A DNA stretch of 64,000 bases from Brevibacterium sp. XM4083 (lineage in GTDB: Bacteria > Actinomycetota > Actinomycetes > Actinomycetales > Brevibacteriaceae): positions 653,278 to 717,277 of the forward strand of contig NZ_VFYR02000002.1 in assembly GCF_006489205.2 (NCBI RefSeq), given 5' to 3'. Positions 36,102 to 46,162 of the stretch are shown here, one piece after another. The translations under genes and the position numbers were made by a program. The notes under the pieces are model-generated. The model had not been told where the DNA came from. It was given only the letters and a program-made list of their open reading frames with translations, and did not search any database. Each line of letters starts with the position of its first letter. The first letter of the stretch is position 1.

Positions 36102-36144
36102 GGCCGCTTGACGGTTCGGCTTCCCCTCCGAACCGCAAGCGGCC
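36102..36144 (-). terminator. Hairpin downstream of nrdR
   Basis: GGCCGCTTG-a-CGGTTCGG (36102-36119) pairs with CCGAACCG-CAAGCGGCC (36128-36144) with one bulged A. The surrounding 352-bp gap (35922-36273) holds this and the helR hairpin. A possible 57-codon ORF in it overlaps the stem and I do not call it. Confidence 0.65.
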
Positions 36145-36273
36145 GCGCACCGAAGCGCGCACTCATAATGGTACACAACTATTGCCGTGATCGACGACTT
36201 TCGGGCAAGTTTTCGCGAGAAGATTTCCGCAACCTCGGCTGACTCCATGACGAGGACTGCTCGCCCACCGGCC

Positions 36274-36771
36274 TCAGGCCTCGAAGTCCTCCGGCGTCGC
36301 CTCGCGGGAGTCCCCGGAGCGCAGCGCGGCATCGGCGCGCAGCGAGTCGATCGCGGCCTCGAAGTCCTCGAGCGAATCGAAGCCCTGGTAGACGCTCGCG
36401 AAGCGCAGGTAGGCGACCTGATCGAGTTCGCGCAGCGGCTCGAGGATCGACAGGCCCACCTCGTCGGCGTCGATCTCGGCGATGCCCTTCGACCGGATGT
36501 CCTCTTCGACCTTCTGCGCGAGCTTCGCGAGATCGTCGTCGCCGACGGGCCGGCCCTGGCAGGCCTTGCGGACTCCGGACATGATCTTCTGGCGGGAGAA
36601 CTCCTCGGTCACCCCCGAGCGCTTGATGACGGAGAGGCTCGTCGCCTCCATGGTCGTGAAGCGGCGCCCGCAGTGGCGGCACTGCCGGCGGCGGCGGATC
36701 GCCGCCCCGTCCTCACTCGTTCTCGAATCGACGACCCGTGAATCGGACTCACGGCAGAATGGGCAGCGCAT
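36274..36771 (-). CDS. nrdR: Transcriptional repressor NrdR
   Basis: 165 residues. The N-terminal zinc ribbon (CPFC…CRHC, residues 3-34) is followed by the ATP-cone (about 46-136; [16 protein letters not shown]). It senses ATP/dATP and represses ribonucleotide reductase genes. Its start is 1 nt after the hisD stop, so it is co-transcribed with hisD and probably dnaE, linking dNTP supply to replication (inference). No clear NrdR box was found in the window. Confidence 0.96.
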   Translation of the reverse strand: MRCPFCRESDSRVVDSRTSEDGAAIRRRRQCRHCGRRFTTMEATSLSVIKRSGVTEEFSRQKIMSGVRKACQGRPVGDDDLAKLAQKVEEDIRSKGIAEIDADEVGLSILEPLRELDQVAYLRFASVYQGFDSLEDFEAAIDSLRADAALRSGDSREATPEDFEA

Positions 36772-36772
36772 G

Positions 36773-38074
36773 TCACTCCTCGAAGCGGATGCTCACGGCA
36801 CGTCCGTGGGCGGGAAGCTGTTCGACCGTCGCGAGCGCGACGATGTGCTCGGCGACGTCGCCGAGAGCGGGCCGACCGTAGTCGATGACCTGGCTGACCT
36901 TGAGGAACGAGTGCACGCCGAGTCCCGATCCGTGGGCGGCGGTGCCCATCGTCGGCAGCACGTGGTTCGAGCCGGCCGCATAGTCGCCGAGGGCGACGGG
37001 CGCATAGGGTCCGACGAAGACGGCTCCCCCGTTGACGATGCGCTCGGCCACCGCGGCATCGTCGGCGGTGTGGATCTCGACGTGCTCACCGGCATAGGCG
37101 TTGACCACGGTGACGGCGGCATCGAGGTCGTCGACGAGGACGAGGGCCGACTGCTCTCCGGCCAGCGCGGTGCGGATGCGCTCGACGTGCGCGGTCTCGG
37201 GAACCTGGCGGTCGAGCTCGGCGGCCACGGCCTCGAGCAGCTCGGGCGAGTCCGTGACGAGCACCGAGGCGGCGAGTTCGTCGTGTTCGGCCTGGCTGAT
37301 GAGGTCGGCGGCGACGAACGCCGGGTTCGCCGTGGCATCGGCGAGGATGATGATCTCCGTGGGTCCGGCGACCGCGTCGATGCCGACGTGCGAGCGCACA
37401 AGCGACTTCGCGGCGGCGACATAGGCGTTGCCGGGTCCCGTGATGAGGTCGACCGGCTCACACACCTCGGCGTCGTCGAAGCCGTACGCCAGCGCTCCGA
37501 TCGCCTGGGCGCCGCCCATCGCCCACACCTCGTCGACGCCGAGGATGTGCGCGGTGGCGAGGACGACCGGATGGGGCAGCCCCGACTCCTGCGGCGGGCT
37601 GGCGATCGCCAGCGACTGGGCGCCCGCGACCTGCGCGGGCACGACGTTCATGATCACCGTCGACGGGTAGACGGCGAGTCCGCCGGGCACATAGAGCCCG
37701 ACGCGCTCGATCGGCAGGCTCCGGGTCGTCACGACGGCGCCGGGGGCGAGTTCGGTGACGACGTCGGCGGGTCGCTGATCCTCGGCGACCTTCCGGGTGC
37801 GGGCGATCGTCTCGACGAGCGCGGCCCGCACCTGCGGATCGAGCTCGGCGGCGGCCCGGGCGAGTTCGGCGACGGGCACGCGCAGAGCGTCGGGACGGAC
37901 CCCGTCGAAGCGCTCCGTGAGGTCCTTCACCGTCGTCGATCCTCCGCGGGCCACCTCGCCGAGGAGGTCGGAGACCCGGCGTTCGACGTCGGCGTGCGTG
38001 GCTGCCGCCCGCGGCAGGCGCTGCCGGAGGAATCGTCTGCTCAGGGTCTCACCGCGGAAGTCCAGAATGTTCAC
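36773..38074 (-). CDS. hisD: Histidinol dehydrogenase
   Basis: 433 residues, the zinc enzyme of the last two steps of histidine synthesis (L-histidinol → L-histidine, NAD+). The conserved blocks are present: [34 protein letters not shown], the signature [19 protein letters not shown], and the zinc/catalytic residues GSNHVLPT near the C-terminus. Start ATG 38074. It lies 43 bp downstream of dnaE; no other his genes are here, so hisD is separated from the main his operon or begins it beyond nrdR (not seen). Confidence 0.96.
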   Translation of the reverse strand: MNILDFRGETLSRRFLRQRLPRAAATHADVERRVSDLLGEVARGGSTTVKDLTERFDGVRPDALRVPVAELARAAAELDPQVRAALVETIARTRKVAEDQRPADVVTELAPGAVVTTRSLPIERVGLYVPGGLAVYPSTVIMNVVPAQVAGAQSLAIASPPQESGLPHPVVLATAHILGVDEVWAMGGAQAIGALAYGFDDAEVCEPVDLITGPGNAYVAAAKSLVRSHVGIDAVAGPTEIIILADATANPAFVAADLISQAEHDELAASVLVTDSPELLEAVAAELDRQVPETAHVERIRTALAGEQSALVLVDDLDAAVTVVNAYAGEHVEIHTADDAAVAERIVNGGAVFVGPYAPVALGDYAAGSNHVLPTMGTAAHGSGLGVHSFLKVSQVIDYGRPALGDVAEHIVALATVEQLPAHGRAVSIRFEE

Positions 38075-38117
38075 CAGACCATTCTAGTCCCGGCGCACGT
38101 GGCGCCCCGGACCCGCC

Positions 38118-41100
38118 TCAGGCGCTCAGGCAGCGCGACCCGAGGAGGGCCTTGAGATCGCCGTAGAGGCTCGGGTTGGGGTCGACGCGGATCGAGCGGT
38201 CGAGCCGCATCACGGTGTGCTTGCCGGGCTGGGTGAGCACGAGGTGGACGTCGGTCTGGCCCTTGTTCGCCTCGAGGATACGACGCAGCTTCTCCGCCAT
38301 CTCCTCGGTGGCCTTCTCCATCGGCATGATGAGGTTGAGCGGACGATCCCCCGGGTCGGTGATGTCGGGAATCGTCATCGACATCGCCATGAGCGAAGTC
38401 GGCCGGTCGTCGGACTGGCGGATCCGACCGGTCAGGGAGATGACGAGATCGGTCGCGAGCAGGCTCGCCACGGGTTCGTACGTGTCACCGAAGAACATGA
38501 CCTCGACCTCGGCGTCGAGGTCCTCGAGCGTGACGATCGCGTACGGCTTGCCCGAGTTCTTCGACACCTTGCGGGTGACCTGCGTGATCATCCCGCAGAC
38601 CTTGATCTGCGAACCGTCGGGACGGTGCGATTCGGGGTCGACCACCTCGGCGATCGAGGCATCCGACTCCGCGGCGAGCACCCCTTCGAGCCCGTTGAGG
38701 GGATGGTCGGAGACGTAGAGGCCGATCATGTCGCGTTCGAACGCGAGCTTCTCCTTCTTCTCCCATTCGGGACGATCGGGGATCGCCACGGAGAAGCTCG
38801 GGCCGTCGTCACCGCCGTCGAGACCGGCGAAGAGATCGAACTCGCCGATCGCCTCCTTGCGCTTGACGCCGATGACGGAGTCGACGGCCTCCTCGTGGAT
38901 CTCGACGAGGGAGCGGCGGGTGTGTCCGAGGGAGTCGAAGCCGCCGGCCTTGATGAGCGATTCGATCGTGCGCTTGTTGCACACGTGGCTCGGCACCTTG
39001 TCGAGGAAGTCCGTGAACGAGGTGTACGCGCCCTTCTCCTCGCGGGCCGCGACGATCCCGTCGACGACGTTGGCCCCGACGTTGCGCACCGCACCCATGC
39101 CGAAGCGGATGTCCTCCCCGACCGGGGTGAAGTGGAGCGCGGAGTCGTTGACGTCCGGCGGCAGCACGGTGATGCCGAGCCGGCGGCACTCGTTGAGGTA
39201 GATCGCGAGCTTGTCCTTGTTGTCGCCCACCGAGGTGAGCAGGGCGGCCATGTACTCGGCGGTGTAGTGGGCCTTGAGGTAGGCCGTCCAGTAGGAGACG
39301 ACGCCGTACGCGGCCGAGTGCGCCTTGTTGAACGCGTAGTCGGAGAACGGCAGGAGGATGTCCCACAGGGCCTGCGCGGCGGCCTCGGAGTAGCCGCGCT
39401 CCTTCATGCCGCCGAAGAAGCCGACCTGCTGCTTGTCGAGTTCGGACTTCTTCTTCTTGCCCATCGCGCGACGGAGGATGTCGGCCTGACCGAGCGAGTA
39501 CCCGGCGACCTTCTGCGCGATCGCCATCACCTGCTCCTGGTAGATGATGAGGCCGAAGGTCGTGTCGAGGATCTCCTTGAGCGGCTCGGCGAGCTCCGGA
39601 TGGATCGGCGTGACCTCCTGGAGGCCGTTCTTGCGCAGCGCGTAGTTCGTGTGCGAGTCCGCGCCCATCGGGCCGGGACGGTAGAGGGCCAGGGTCGCCG
39701 AGATGTCCTCGAAGTTGTCCGGCTTCATCATCCGCAGCAGGGCCCGCAGGCCGCCGCCGTCGAGCTGGAAGACGCCGAGGGTGTCACCGCGCGTGAGCAG
39801 CTCGTAGGCCCCGCGGTCGTCGAGTTCGAGGTGTTCGAGGTCGAGTTCGAAGTCCCGGTTGGCCCGGATGTTCTCGACCGCGTCGGAGATGATCGTCAGG
39901 TTGCGCAGCCCGAGGAAGTCCATCTTGATGAGCCCCAGGCCCTCGGACGTCGGGTAGTCGAACTGGGTGATGACCTGCCCGTCCTGGAACCGGCGCATGA
40001 TCGGGATGACGTCGATGATCGGGTCCGAGGACATGATGACCCCGGCGGCGTGGACGCCCCACTGCCGCTTCAGGCCCTCGAGGCCCTTCGCGGTCTCGAA
40101 GGTCTCGCGGGCATCGGCTTCGGAGTCGACGAGGGCCCGGAACTCGCCGGCCTCCTTGAACCGCTTCGCGTCCGGGTTCTCGATGTCGGCGAGCGGGATG
40201 TCCTTGGCCATCTCCGCCGGCGGCAGCGCCTTCGTCAGCCGCTCGCCGAGGGAGAACGGCTTGCCGAGCACCCGGGCGGAGTCCTTGAGCGCCTGCTTCG
40301 TCTTGATCGTGCCGTAGGTGACGATCATCGCCACGCGCTCGTCACCGTACTTGCGGGTGACGTATTCGATGACCTCGCCGCGGCGGCGATCATCGAAGTC
40401 GACGTCGAAGTCGGGCATCGAGACGCGGTCGGGGTTGAGGAAGCGCTCGAAGTAGAGGCCGTGCTGGAGCGGGTCGAGGTCGGTGATGCGCATCGCGTAC
40501 GCGACCATCGACCCGGCGCCGGAGCCGCGGCCGGGACCGACGCGGATGCCGTTGTCCTTCGACCAGTTGATGAAGTCGGCGACGACGAGGAAGTACCCGG
40601 GGAAGCCCATGGAGATGATGATGTCGAGCTCGTAGTCCGCCTGTTTGCGGACGTCGTCGGGGATCCCGTTCGGGTATCGGTACTCGAGCCCCTTCTGCAC
40701 CTCTTTGACCAGCCACGACGTCTCGTCCTCCCCGGCCGGGGTGGGGAACTTCGGCATGTAGTTCGCCGAGGTGTCGAAGGAGACCTCGCACATCTCCGCG
40801 ATCGCCAGCGTGTTGTCGCACGCCTCGGGCATCTCCTTGAAGAGCTCCCGCATCTCCGCCGGCGTCTTGAGGTAGTAGCCGGATCCGGAGAAGGCGAAGC
40901 GCGAGCCGCCCTGATCGTAGGTCGGCTCGATGAGCTTCGAGCCCGACTGGATCGCGAGCAGGGCCTCATGGGCCTTCGCATCGGATTCGTGGGTGTAGTG
41001 GAGATCGTTCGTGGCGACGAGCGGGATGTCCATCTCCTTCGCCAGCCGCAGCAGGTCCTTCGTCACCCGTCTCTCGATCGACAGACCGTGGTCCATGAGC

Positions 41101-41675
41101 TCGCAGAAGTAGTTCTCGGCCCCGAAGATCTCCCGGTACTTCCCCGCCGCGGCCTTCGCCTCCTCGTACTGGCCCAGGCGCAGCCGGGTCTGGATCTCCC
41201 CGGACGGGCAGCCGGTGGTGGCGATGAGTCCCTCCGAGTAGGTCTCGAGGAGGTCCTGGTCGAGGCGCGGCCACTTCGCCGTGACCGAATCGAGGGAGGC
41301 CACCGAGGAGGCCTTGAAGAGGTTGCGCATGCCCGTGTTGTTCTTCGACAGCAGGGTCATGTGCGTGTAGAGGCCGCCGCCGGAGAGGTCGTCGCTCTTC
41401 TGCGACTCCTCGGTCCGCCACTTCACGCGGGTCTTGTCGTCACGGGCGGTGCCGGGGGTGACGTAGGCTTCGACGCCGATGATCGGCTTGATGTCGGCCT
41501 TCGTCGCCTGCGACCAGAAGTCGAAGGCGCCGAAGAGGTACCCGTGGTCGGTCGTCGCGATCGCCGACATGCCCGACGCCTTCGTCGCGGCCATGAGGTC
41601 GCCGAGGCGGGCCGCCCCGTCGAGCATGGAGTATTCGGTGTGGACGTGAAGATGGACGAAATCGTCGTTCGGCAC
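38118..41675 (-). CDS. dnaE: DNA polymerase III subunit alpha
   Basis: About 1185 residues (DnaE1 type). The PHP domain at the N-terminus is HLHVHTEYSMLDGAARL; the polymerase active-site Asp motif is MPDFDVDFDDRRRGEV. Then come the (HhH)2 region and a C-terminal OB domain (VCGMITQVTRKVSKNSGKPY). The PHP domain of actinobacterial DnaE1 supplies proofreading. GTG 41675 with AAGGGAAGG upstream is chosen over a GTG at 41723, which lies before the ribosome binding site. First of dnaE–hisD–nrdR. Confidence 0.97.
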   Translation of the reverse strand: MPNDDFVHLHVHTEYSMLDGAARLGDLMAATKASGMSAIATTDHGYLFGAFDFWSQATKADIKPIIGVEAYVTPGTARDDKTRVKWRTEESQKSDDLSGGGLYTHMTLLSKNNTGMRNLFKASSVASLDSVTAKWPRLDQDLLETYSEGLIATTGCPSGEIQTRLRLGQYEEAKAAAGKYREIFGAENYFCELMDHGLSIERRVTKDLLRLAKEMDIPLVATNDLHYTHESDAKAHEALLAIQSGSKLIEPTYDQGGSRFAFSGSGYYLKTPAEMRELFKEMPEACDNTLAIAEMCEVSFDTSANYMPKFPTPAGEDETSWLVKEVQKGLEYRYPNGIPDDVRKQADYELDIIISMGFPGYFLVVADFINWSKDNGIRVGPGRGSGAGSMVAYAMRITDLDPLQHGLYFERFLNPDRVSMPDFDVDFDDRRRGEVIEYVTRKYGDERVAMIVTYGTIKTKQALKDSARVLGKPFSLGERLTKALPPAEMAKDIPLADIENPDAKRFKEAGEFRALVDSEADARETFETAKGLEGLKRQWGVHAAGVIMSSDPIIDVIPIMRRFQDGQVITQFDYPTSEGLGLIKMDFLGLRNLTIISDAVENIRANRDFELDLEHLELDDRGAYELLTRGDTLGVFQLDGGGLRALLRMMKPDNFEDISATLALYRPGPMGADSHTNYALRKNGLQEVTPIHPELAEPLKEILDTTFGLIIYQEQVMAIAQKVAGYSLGQADILRRAMGKKKKSELDKQQVGFFGGMKERGYSEAAAQALWDILLPFSDYAFNKAHSAAYGVVSYWTAYLKAHYTAEYMAALLTSVGDNKDKLAIYLNECRRLGITVLPPDVNDSALHFTPVGEDIRFGMGAVRNVGANVVDGIVAAREEKGAYTSFTDFLDKVPSHVCNKRTIESLIKAGGFDSLGHTRRSLVEIHEEAVDSVIGVKRKEAIGEFDLFAGLDGGDDGPSFSVAIPDRPEWEKKEKLAFERDMIGLYVSDHPLNGLEGVLAAESDASIAEVVDPESHRPDGSQIKVCGMITQVTRKVSKNSGKPYAIVTLEDLDAEVEVMFFGDTYEPVASLLATDLVISLTGRIRQSDDRPTSLMAMSMTIPDITDPGDRPLNLIMPMEKATEEMAEKLRRILEANKGQTDVHLVLTQPGKHTVMRLDRSIRVDPNPSLYGDLKALLGSRCLSA

Positions 41676-41741
41676 GCTCTGCCTTCCCTTGCGGATCCCT
41701 TGCCAATGACCTGCGATGCCCACTCAGCTTAAACCATGGGC

Positions 41742-42665
41742 TCAGCTCTCCCGGATCCGGTCGAGGGCCTCTTGGAGGTCGGCGGGATACTCGCTTTCGA
41801 ACTCGACCCACTCCCCCGTCTCCGGGTGGTGGAAGCCGAGTCGCAGCGCGTGCAGCCACTGTCGCGTCAGCCCCAGCTCCTTCGCGAGGACGGGGTCCGC
41901 GCCGTAGGGCAGGTCCCCGGCGCACGGGCGCCCCAGGGCTGAGAAGTGCACGCGGATCTGGTGGGTGCGGCCGGTCTCGAGGTGGATCTCGAGGAGAGCG
42001 GCGCGGCGGTGCGCCTCGATGACCTCGTAGTGGGTGATCGCATGCTTGCCCTCGCTGTGGACGGCGTAGAGGCCGTCGTGGCGGGGGTGGCGGGCGATCG
42101 GGGCATCGATCGTGCCGACGACGGGGTCGGGCAGACCCTGGACGAGGGCGTGGTAGGTCTTCTCGACCGTGCGCTCCTTGAACGCCCGCTTGAGCACGCT
42201 GTAGGCGTATTCGCTCTTCGCGACGACCATGAGCCCCGAGGTGCCGACGTCGAGACGCTGGACGATGCCCTGCCGCTCAGGCGCCCCCGAGGTCGCGATC
42301 CGGTAGCCGGCCGCGGCGAGGCCGCCGACGACGGTCGGTCCGGTCCAGCCGATGGCCGGGTGCGCGGCGACGCCGACGGGCTTGTCGACGACGACGAACG
42401 AATCGTCGTCATAGACGATGCGCATGCCGGGCACAGGGTCGGCGACGACCTCGAGCGGACGTTTGGGTTCGGGAAGCATGACGTCGATGCGGGCGCCGGC
42501 GACGACGCGATCGGATTTGCCGACGACCCGGCCGTCGAGTTGGACTCCCCCGTCGGCGCAGATGTCGGCGGCGGCGGTGCGCGAGAGGCCGAGCAGCTTC
42601 GACAGCGCCGCATCGACCCGCTGGCCCTCGAGCCCCTCGGGAACGAGGATCGAGCGTTCAGTCAT
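41742..42665 (-). CDS. RluA-family pseudouridine synthase (RluD-like)
   Basis: 307 residues. An S4 RNA-binding domain (about 14-75) precedes the catalytic domain with [13 protein letters not shown] (catalytic Asp), KTYHALVQG and [10 protein letters not shown]. It isomerises uridines, probably in 23S rRNA. The usual His before RLD is Gln here. The start overlaps the lspA stop by 8 nt (42658-42665), a conserved lspA–rluD coupling in Actinobacteria. Confidence 0.93.
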   Translation of the reverse strand: MTERSILVPEGLEGQRVDAALSKLLGLSRTAAADICADGGVQLDGRVVGKSDRVVAGARIDVMLPEPKRPLEVVADPVPGMRIVYDDDSFVVVDKPVGVAAHPAIGWTGPTVVGGLAAAGYRIATSGAPERQGIVQRLDVGTSGLMVVAKSEYAYSVLKRAFKERTVEKTYHALVQGLPDPVVGTIDAPIARHPRHDGLYAVHSEGKHAITHYEVIEAHRRAALLEIHLETGRTHQIRVHFSALGRPCAGDLPYGADPVLAKELGLTRQWLHALRLGFHHPETGEWVEFESEYPADLQEALDRIRES

Positions 42666-43203
42666 GGGAGTCCTCCTTCTCCGCGGTGGCGGCCACCCGG
42701 TGCGAACCGTCGAGTTCGATGCCGCGGAGGCTGGCGATGATGAGCGTCACCGCGGCCGCCGAGATCGCGACGTCGGCGAAGTTGCAGATGAAGAGCGAGA
42801 GGTCGATGAAGTCGACGACGGCGCCGTTGGGGAACCCCGGCTGCCGGAAGAGCCGATCGACGAGGTTGCCGAAGAGGCCGCCGAGCAGCAGGCCGAGTCC
42901 GATCGCCCAGCCCCGTGAGCCGAGCTTGCGGGAGAGGAAGAGGATGGCGATGAAGACGGCGACGGCGATGAGCGGGAAGACCCACGTCATGTTCGCGCCG
43001 AGGCCGAGGGCGGCTCCGGGGTTGCGGTAGAAGGCGAATCCGGCGAGGTTCCCGATGACGGGGATCGAGGGGCGGCCTTCGAGGAAGGCGATGGCGAGCT
43101 GCTTCGTCAGCTGGTCGAACGCGAGGATCGCTGCGGCGATGCCGAACAGTGTCCAGAGCAGCTTCTGTCGACGCCGTACCGGCACCGGGCGGTCTTCGTT
43201 CAT
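42658..43203 (-). CDS. lspA: Signal peptidase II (prolipoprotein)
   Basis: 181 residues, four membrane helices. It removes signal peptides from diacylated lipoproteins (for example the amidase of this window). Catalytic Asp region 1 is [13 protein letters not shown] and region 2 is [22 protein letters not shown] is also conserved. I start it at ATG 43203: a TAGAAT -10 (complement of 43211-43216) lies 7 nt before this ATG and there is no ribosome binding site, so the message is probably leaderless. An ATG at 43212 would lie upstream of that start site. Confidence 0.93.
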   Translation of the reverse strand: MNEDRPVPVRRRQKLLWTLFGIAAAILAFDQLTKQLAIAFLEGRPSIPVIGNLAGFAFYRNPGAALGLGANMTWVFPLIAVAVFIAILFLSRKLGSRGWAIGLGLLLGGLFGNLVDRLFRQPGFPNGAVVDFIDLSLFICNFADVAISAAAVTLIIASLRGIELDGSHRVAATAEKEDSHD

Positions 43204-43210
43204 TCGGATC

Positions 43211-43216
43211 ATTCTA
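43211..43216 (-). promoter_or_regulatory. -10 box of a probably leaderless lspA transcript
   Basis: TAGAAT on the minus strand ends 7 nt before ATG 43203, the spacing at which transcription would begin at or next to the start codon. Confidence 0.55.
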
Positions 43217-43340
43217 GCCGACCGCGCCTGCGGCGATTCCCATTTCACGCGCAGGAACGGCGCACGATCGGGACGTGCGGCCCGCGCGTGGCCGGCCCGC
43301 AGGCCGACGCGCGGCGACAGCCTCCGGACCGTCAACGACG

Positions 43341-43378
43341 ACGGGGCCGGAGGACTCGGATGAGTCCTCCGGCCCCGT
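43341..43378 (-). terminator. Terminator of wag31
   Basis: A perfect 17-bp stem, ACGGGGCCGGAGGACTC (43341-43357) with GAGTCCTCCGGCCCCGT (43362-43378), and a GGAT loop. It lies 19 bp after the wag31 stop, closing the long dcw transcript before lspA. Confidence 0.8.
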
Positions 43379-43396
43379 GGAGCTCGGTGCGTCGGA

Positions 43397-44200
43397 TCAG
43401 AGCTTGTTGCTCGAGGATCCGAACGAGTTGCCGTCGAGGGTCTCGGGAGCGAGGCTCGTCGAGTTCTCGAGGTCGCGGAGCTGATCGTTGAGGTAGCTCT
43501 TCAGGCGCGTGCGGTACTGGCGCTCGAAGTTCGAGAGCTGGTCGATCGAGCGCTCGAGCTGCGACTTCTGCGTCTCGAGGCTCGAGAGGGTCTCGTCGCG
43601 CTTGGCCTCGGCCTTGCCGACGATGTCCTGAGCTTCCTTCTCGGCGCCCTTGATGAGTTCGGCGCGCTTGCGCTCACCTTCGGCGACGTGCTCGTCGTGG
43701 ACGCGCTGGGCCAGCGCGATGAGTCCGTGCGAGTCGTTCTCGCCGGCAGAGGCCGCGGCGGCACCGGCTCCGGCAGCGGGAACGGCAGCCGAGACGGCAG
43801 GAGCCGAGTCGGTCTGCTTCGGAGCGGGAGCGGCTTCCTTGACGACGGGAGCCTTGGGCTCCTCGGCGGCAGGGGCGGCCGGGGCTGCGGGAGCCTGGTC
43901 GGCCTTCGGTGCAGGGGCGTCCTTCGAGGTGTCCGGCGCCGGCACGGCGGCAGGCATCGCCTGGGTGGCGTCGATGTCCTGGGCGGGGGCTGCCTTCGCG
44001 GCGCCACCCGATTCGAGCTCCTTGACCCGCTGTTCGGCAGCGGAGAGCTTCTGACGCAGTTCGTCGTTCTCCTGGTAGAGGCGTCGAAGTTCGACGACGA
44101 CCTCGTCGAGGAAGTCATCGACCTCATCCTGGTCGTATCCGTCGCGGAACTTCACATGCTGGAACCGCTTGTTTACTACGTCTTCAGGCGTGAGCGCCAT
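43397..44200 (-). CDS. wag31: DivIVA-domain polar growth/septation protein (Wag31)
   Basis: 267 residues. The DivIVA N-terminal membrane-binding domain is MALTPEDVVNKRFQHVKFRDGYDQDEVDDFL. A short coiled coil, a ~90-residue Ala/Pro-rich linker (65-155) and a long C-terminal coiled coil (160-250) follow. It recruits the cell-wall elongation machinery to poles and septum. The ATG at 44200 is preceded by a leader with a GCCGTCC/GGACGGC hairpin (44236-44254). Confidence 0.95.
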   Translation of the reverse strand: MALTPEDVVNKRFQHVKFRDGYDQDEVDDFLDEVVVELRRLYQENDELRQKLSAAEQRVKELESGGAAKAAPAQDIDATQAMPAAVPAPDTSKDAPAPKADQAPAAPAAPAAEEPKAPVVKEAAPAPKQTDSAPAVSAAVPAAGAGAAAASAGENDSHGLIALAQRVHDEHVAEGERKRAELIKGAEKEAQDIVGKAEAKRDETLSSLETQKSQLERSIDQLSNFERQYRTRLKSYLNDQLRDLENSTSLAPETLDGNSFGSSSNKL

Positions 44201-44235
44201 GAGGTCACCTTTGGTCGATCTGCATTCATTTCACT

Positions 44236-44305
44236 GCCGTCCGCGCGGGACGGCTTCAACGTCACAATAGCGTAACACCAGAGCATTTGTCGTGCAGAAA
44301 TGCTC
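44236..44305 (-). other. Two inverted repeats in the wag31 leader
   Basis: GCCGTCC/GGACGGC (44236-44254, 5-nt loop) and GAGCATTT-N9-AAATGCTC (44281-44305, perfect). The second could terminate yggT transcripts, and the first could fold in the wag31 leader. The 44201-44392 gap has no gene. Confidence 0.4.
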
Positions 44306-44392
44306 CGCCACGCCGGGCGGAAACGGAAATTCCATCAGGCGTCGTTGCTGATCACGCGACACACCATCCGACCAGCGGCCGGAACCGATGTC

Positions 44393-44692
44393 TCAGACCG
44401 AGCTCTGGGAGAGGCTGAAGAGGACCGAGGCGAGGATCTGGATGCCGATGAGGAGGACGATGAAACCGAGATCGAGCGAGATCTGGCCGAGCCGCAGCGG
44501 CGGAATGACCTTCCGCAGGAGCTTGAGCGGCGGATCGGTGAGCGTGTAGACGATCTCGGCGAGCACGAGGAAGAAGCCCTTGGGCCTCCACTCGCGGGAG
44601 AACACCTGGACGAGGTCGAGCACGACCCGAGCCAGGAGCACGTACACATAGAGGCTGAGCGCCGTGCCGAGGATGTAGAAGATGATGGCCAC
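44393..44692 (-). CDS. YggT-family membrane protein
   Basis: 99 residues, YggT family. Two membrane helices (about 2-22 and 70-92, FIVLLIGIQILASVLFSL) surround the conserved loop TDPPLKLLRKVIPPLRLG. The function is uncertain (osmotic or cell-division linked in some bacteria). It sits in the usual place between sepF and wag31. Confidence 0.9.
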   Translation of the reverse strand: MAIIFYILGTALSLYVYVLLARVVLDLVQVFSREWRPKGFFLVLAEIVYTLTDPPLKLLRKVIPPLRLGQISLDLGFIVLLIGIQILASVLFSLSQSSV

Positions 44693-44792
44693 GTGGGATC
44701 CTCGCGTCTTTCGTCGTTGCTGATCTGACTGCAGGCCCCAGCCTATACGCTCCAGCTGAGGAACCGCTCAGACCGGGGCGTGCGAACGCTCA

Positions 44793-45311
44793 TCAGCTCT
44801 GGTTGAAGAAGCTCGCCTGCGAATCTCCGTCGGCTTCGCTCTCACCGCTGACTTCGATGTTCTCCGGTGTGAGGAGGAACACCTTGTTCGTCACCCGTTC
44901 GATCGATCCGTGGAGTCCGAAGATCAGACCCGCGGAGAAGTCGACGAGGCGCTTCGAGTTGTTCTCGTCCATCTCGGAGAGATTCATGATCACCGGGGTG
45001 CCGTCGCGGAACGCGGCGCCGATGACCATGGCATCGTTGTAGCTGCGGGGATGGATGGTCTTGATGCGATTCATGGAGCTCCCTGGCGCCGGAGTGTCGA
45101 CTGGACGAATCGGAGTCGGGTGAATGGGGGTCACCTGTGCCGGCGGCCGCTCCTCCCGGGCGACGGGCTCCTGCTCGGGCTCGTCGAAGGTCTCGATGAC
45201 CTCGCGTCCGCGGCGCTCCTCACGACGGTCGTCGCGGGTCTGGCGCTCGACGGTCTCGTCGTCCTCTTCGACGAATCCCAGGTATTCGAGTGTTTTCTTG
45301 ATTGCTGACAT
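44793..45311 (-). CDS. sepF: Cell division protein SepF
   Basis: 172 residues. An N-terminal amphipathic membrane-binding helix ([13 protein letters not shown]) is followed by a charged linker and the SepF domain (about 80-160; [40 protein letters not shown]). It anchors FtsZ to the membrane, which is essential in Actinobacteria lacking FtsA. I choose ATG 45311, 8 nt after GAGGAG, over a TTG at 45317. Confidence 0.95.
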   Translation of the reverse strand: MSAIKKTLEYLGFVEEDDETVERQTRDDRREERRGREVIETFDEPEQEPVAREERPPAQVTPIHPTPIRPVDTPAPGSSMNRIKTIHPRSYNDAMVIGAAFRDGTPVIMNLSEMDENNSKRLVDFSAGLIFGLHGSIERVTNKVFLLTPENIEVSGESEADGDSQASFFNQS

Positions 45312-45427
45312 TCTCAACGCTCCTCGGCCTTCAGCGGTTCCACATCTGCGGCAAAACTATCGCACCGGAGAGCACGCGTCCCGGTGCCCCGCCGGTGTGT
45401 CGCCGGGAAATCTCCCCGACTTCCGGC

Positions 45428-46159
45428 TCACTGGAGCCAGATGACTCCCGCGAACCGACCGGTGCGCTGCTGCCGGCGGTAGGAGTAGAGGTCCTCGGAT
45501 TCCTTCGTGCACGTCCGGGAGAAGTGGTCGATGACCGCTCCCTCCCGACGCAGCAGTTCGGCGACCGCGCCGGCGACGTCGAGGGCGGGAGTACCTGACA
45601 CCGACACCGAGGCGGCCACGGGTTCGACGGCGGCCACCTCGTCGCGCAGTTCGGCGGGGACCTCGTAGCAGCGCGGGCAGACCGAGGGACCGATGACCGC
45701 ATGGATGGTCTCGGCCCCGAGGGCGCGCATCCGCGCGAGCGTCTCCGGCACGACGCCGGCGGCCATCCCGGGGCGCCCGGCGTGGACGGCACCGATGACG
45801 CCTGCCTCGGTGTCGGCGAGGAGCACGGGGGTGCAGTCGGCGACCATGATGACGAGCCCGATTCCGGGCTGGGCGGTGACCTGGGCGTCCGCCTCGGCGC
45901 CGGCCCGGGCATCGGCGGGTGCGGTGACCTCGTGGACGGCGGTGCCGTGGACCTGGGATACGAAGCTGAGGCGCTCGGCACTGAGGCCGAGCACCTGAGC
46001 GAGCGCCGACCGGTTGGCGGCGACGAGCTCCTCGTCGTCACCGACGTGCCGGGCGAGGTTGAAGGAGGAGAAGTCCCCGCTCGAATATCCGCCGTGCCGG
46101 TCGGTGAAGGCGACGTGTGCCGTCTGCCGACCGGGCACGACGAACCTCGAGTGCAGCAT
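45428..46159 (-). CDS. pgeF: Peptidoglycan editing factor PgeF (YfiH, laccase-domain)
   Basis: 243 residues, Cu-oxidase_4 (YfiH) fold. The His-Cys-His zinc site is visible: H71 (SQVHGTAV), C109 (MVADCTPVL) and H126 (AVHAGRPG). In E. coli it removes Ser-containing UDP-MurNAc precursors. The usual HAGWRG is HAGRPG here. It lies 3 bp after ftsZ. A yggS gene, normally between pgeF and sepF, is absent: only a 116-bp gap follows. Confidence 0.9.
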   Translation of the reverse strand: MLHSRFVVPGRQTAHVAFTDRHGGYSSGDFSSFNLARHVGDDEELVAANRSALAQVLGLSAERLSFVSQVHGTAVHEVTAPADARAGAEADAQVTAQPGIGLVIMVADCTPVLLADTEAGVIGAVHAGRPGMAAGVVPETLARMRALGAETIHAVIGPSVCPRCYEVPAELRDEVAAVEPVAASVSVSGTPALDVAGAVAELLRREGAVIDHFSRTCTKESEDLYSYRRQQRTGRFAGVIWLQ

Positions 46160-46162
46160 GGC

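Noticed and set aside
36075..36332. Small minus-strand ORF between nrdR and the hairpin at 36102
   Set aside because: Its coding region includes the terminator stem, it has no ribosome binding site and no match; a coding role is unlikely.
38217..41732. Plus-strand frame of 1171 codons antisense to dnaE
   Set aside because: Same artefact; dnaE is certain on the other strand.
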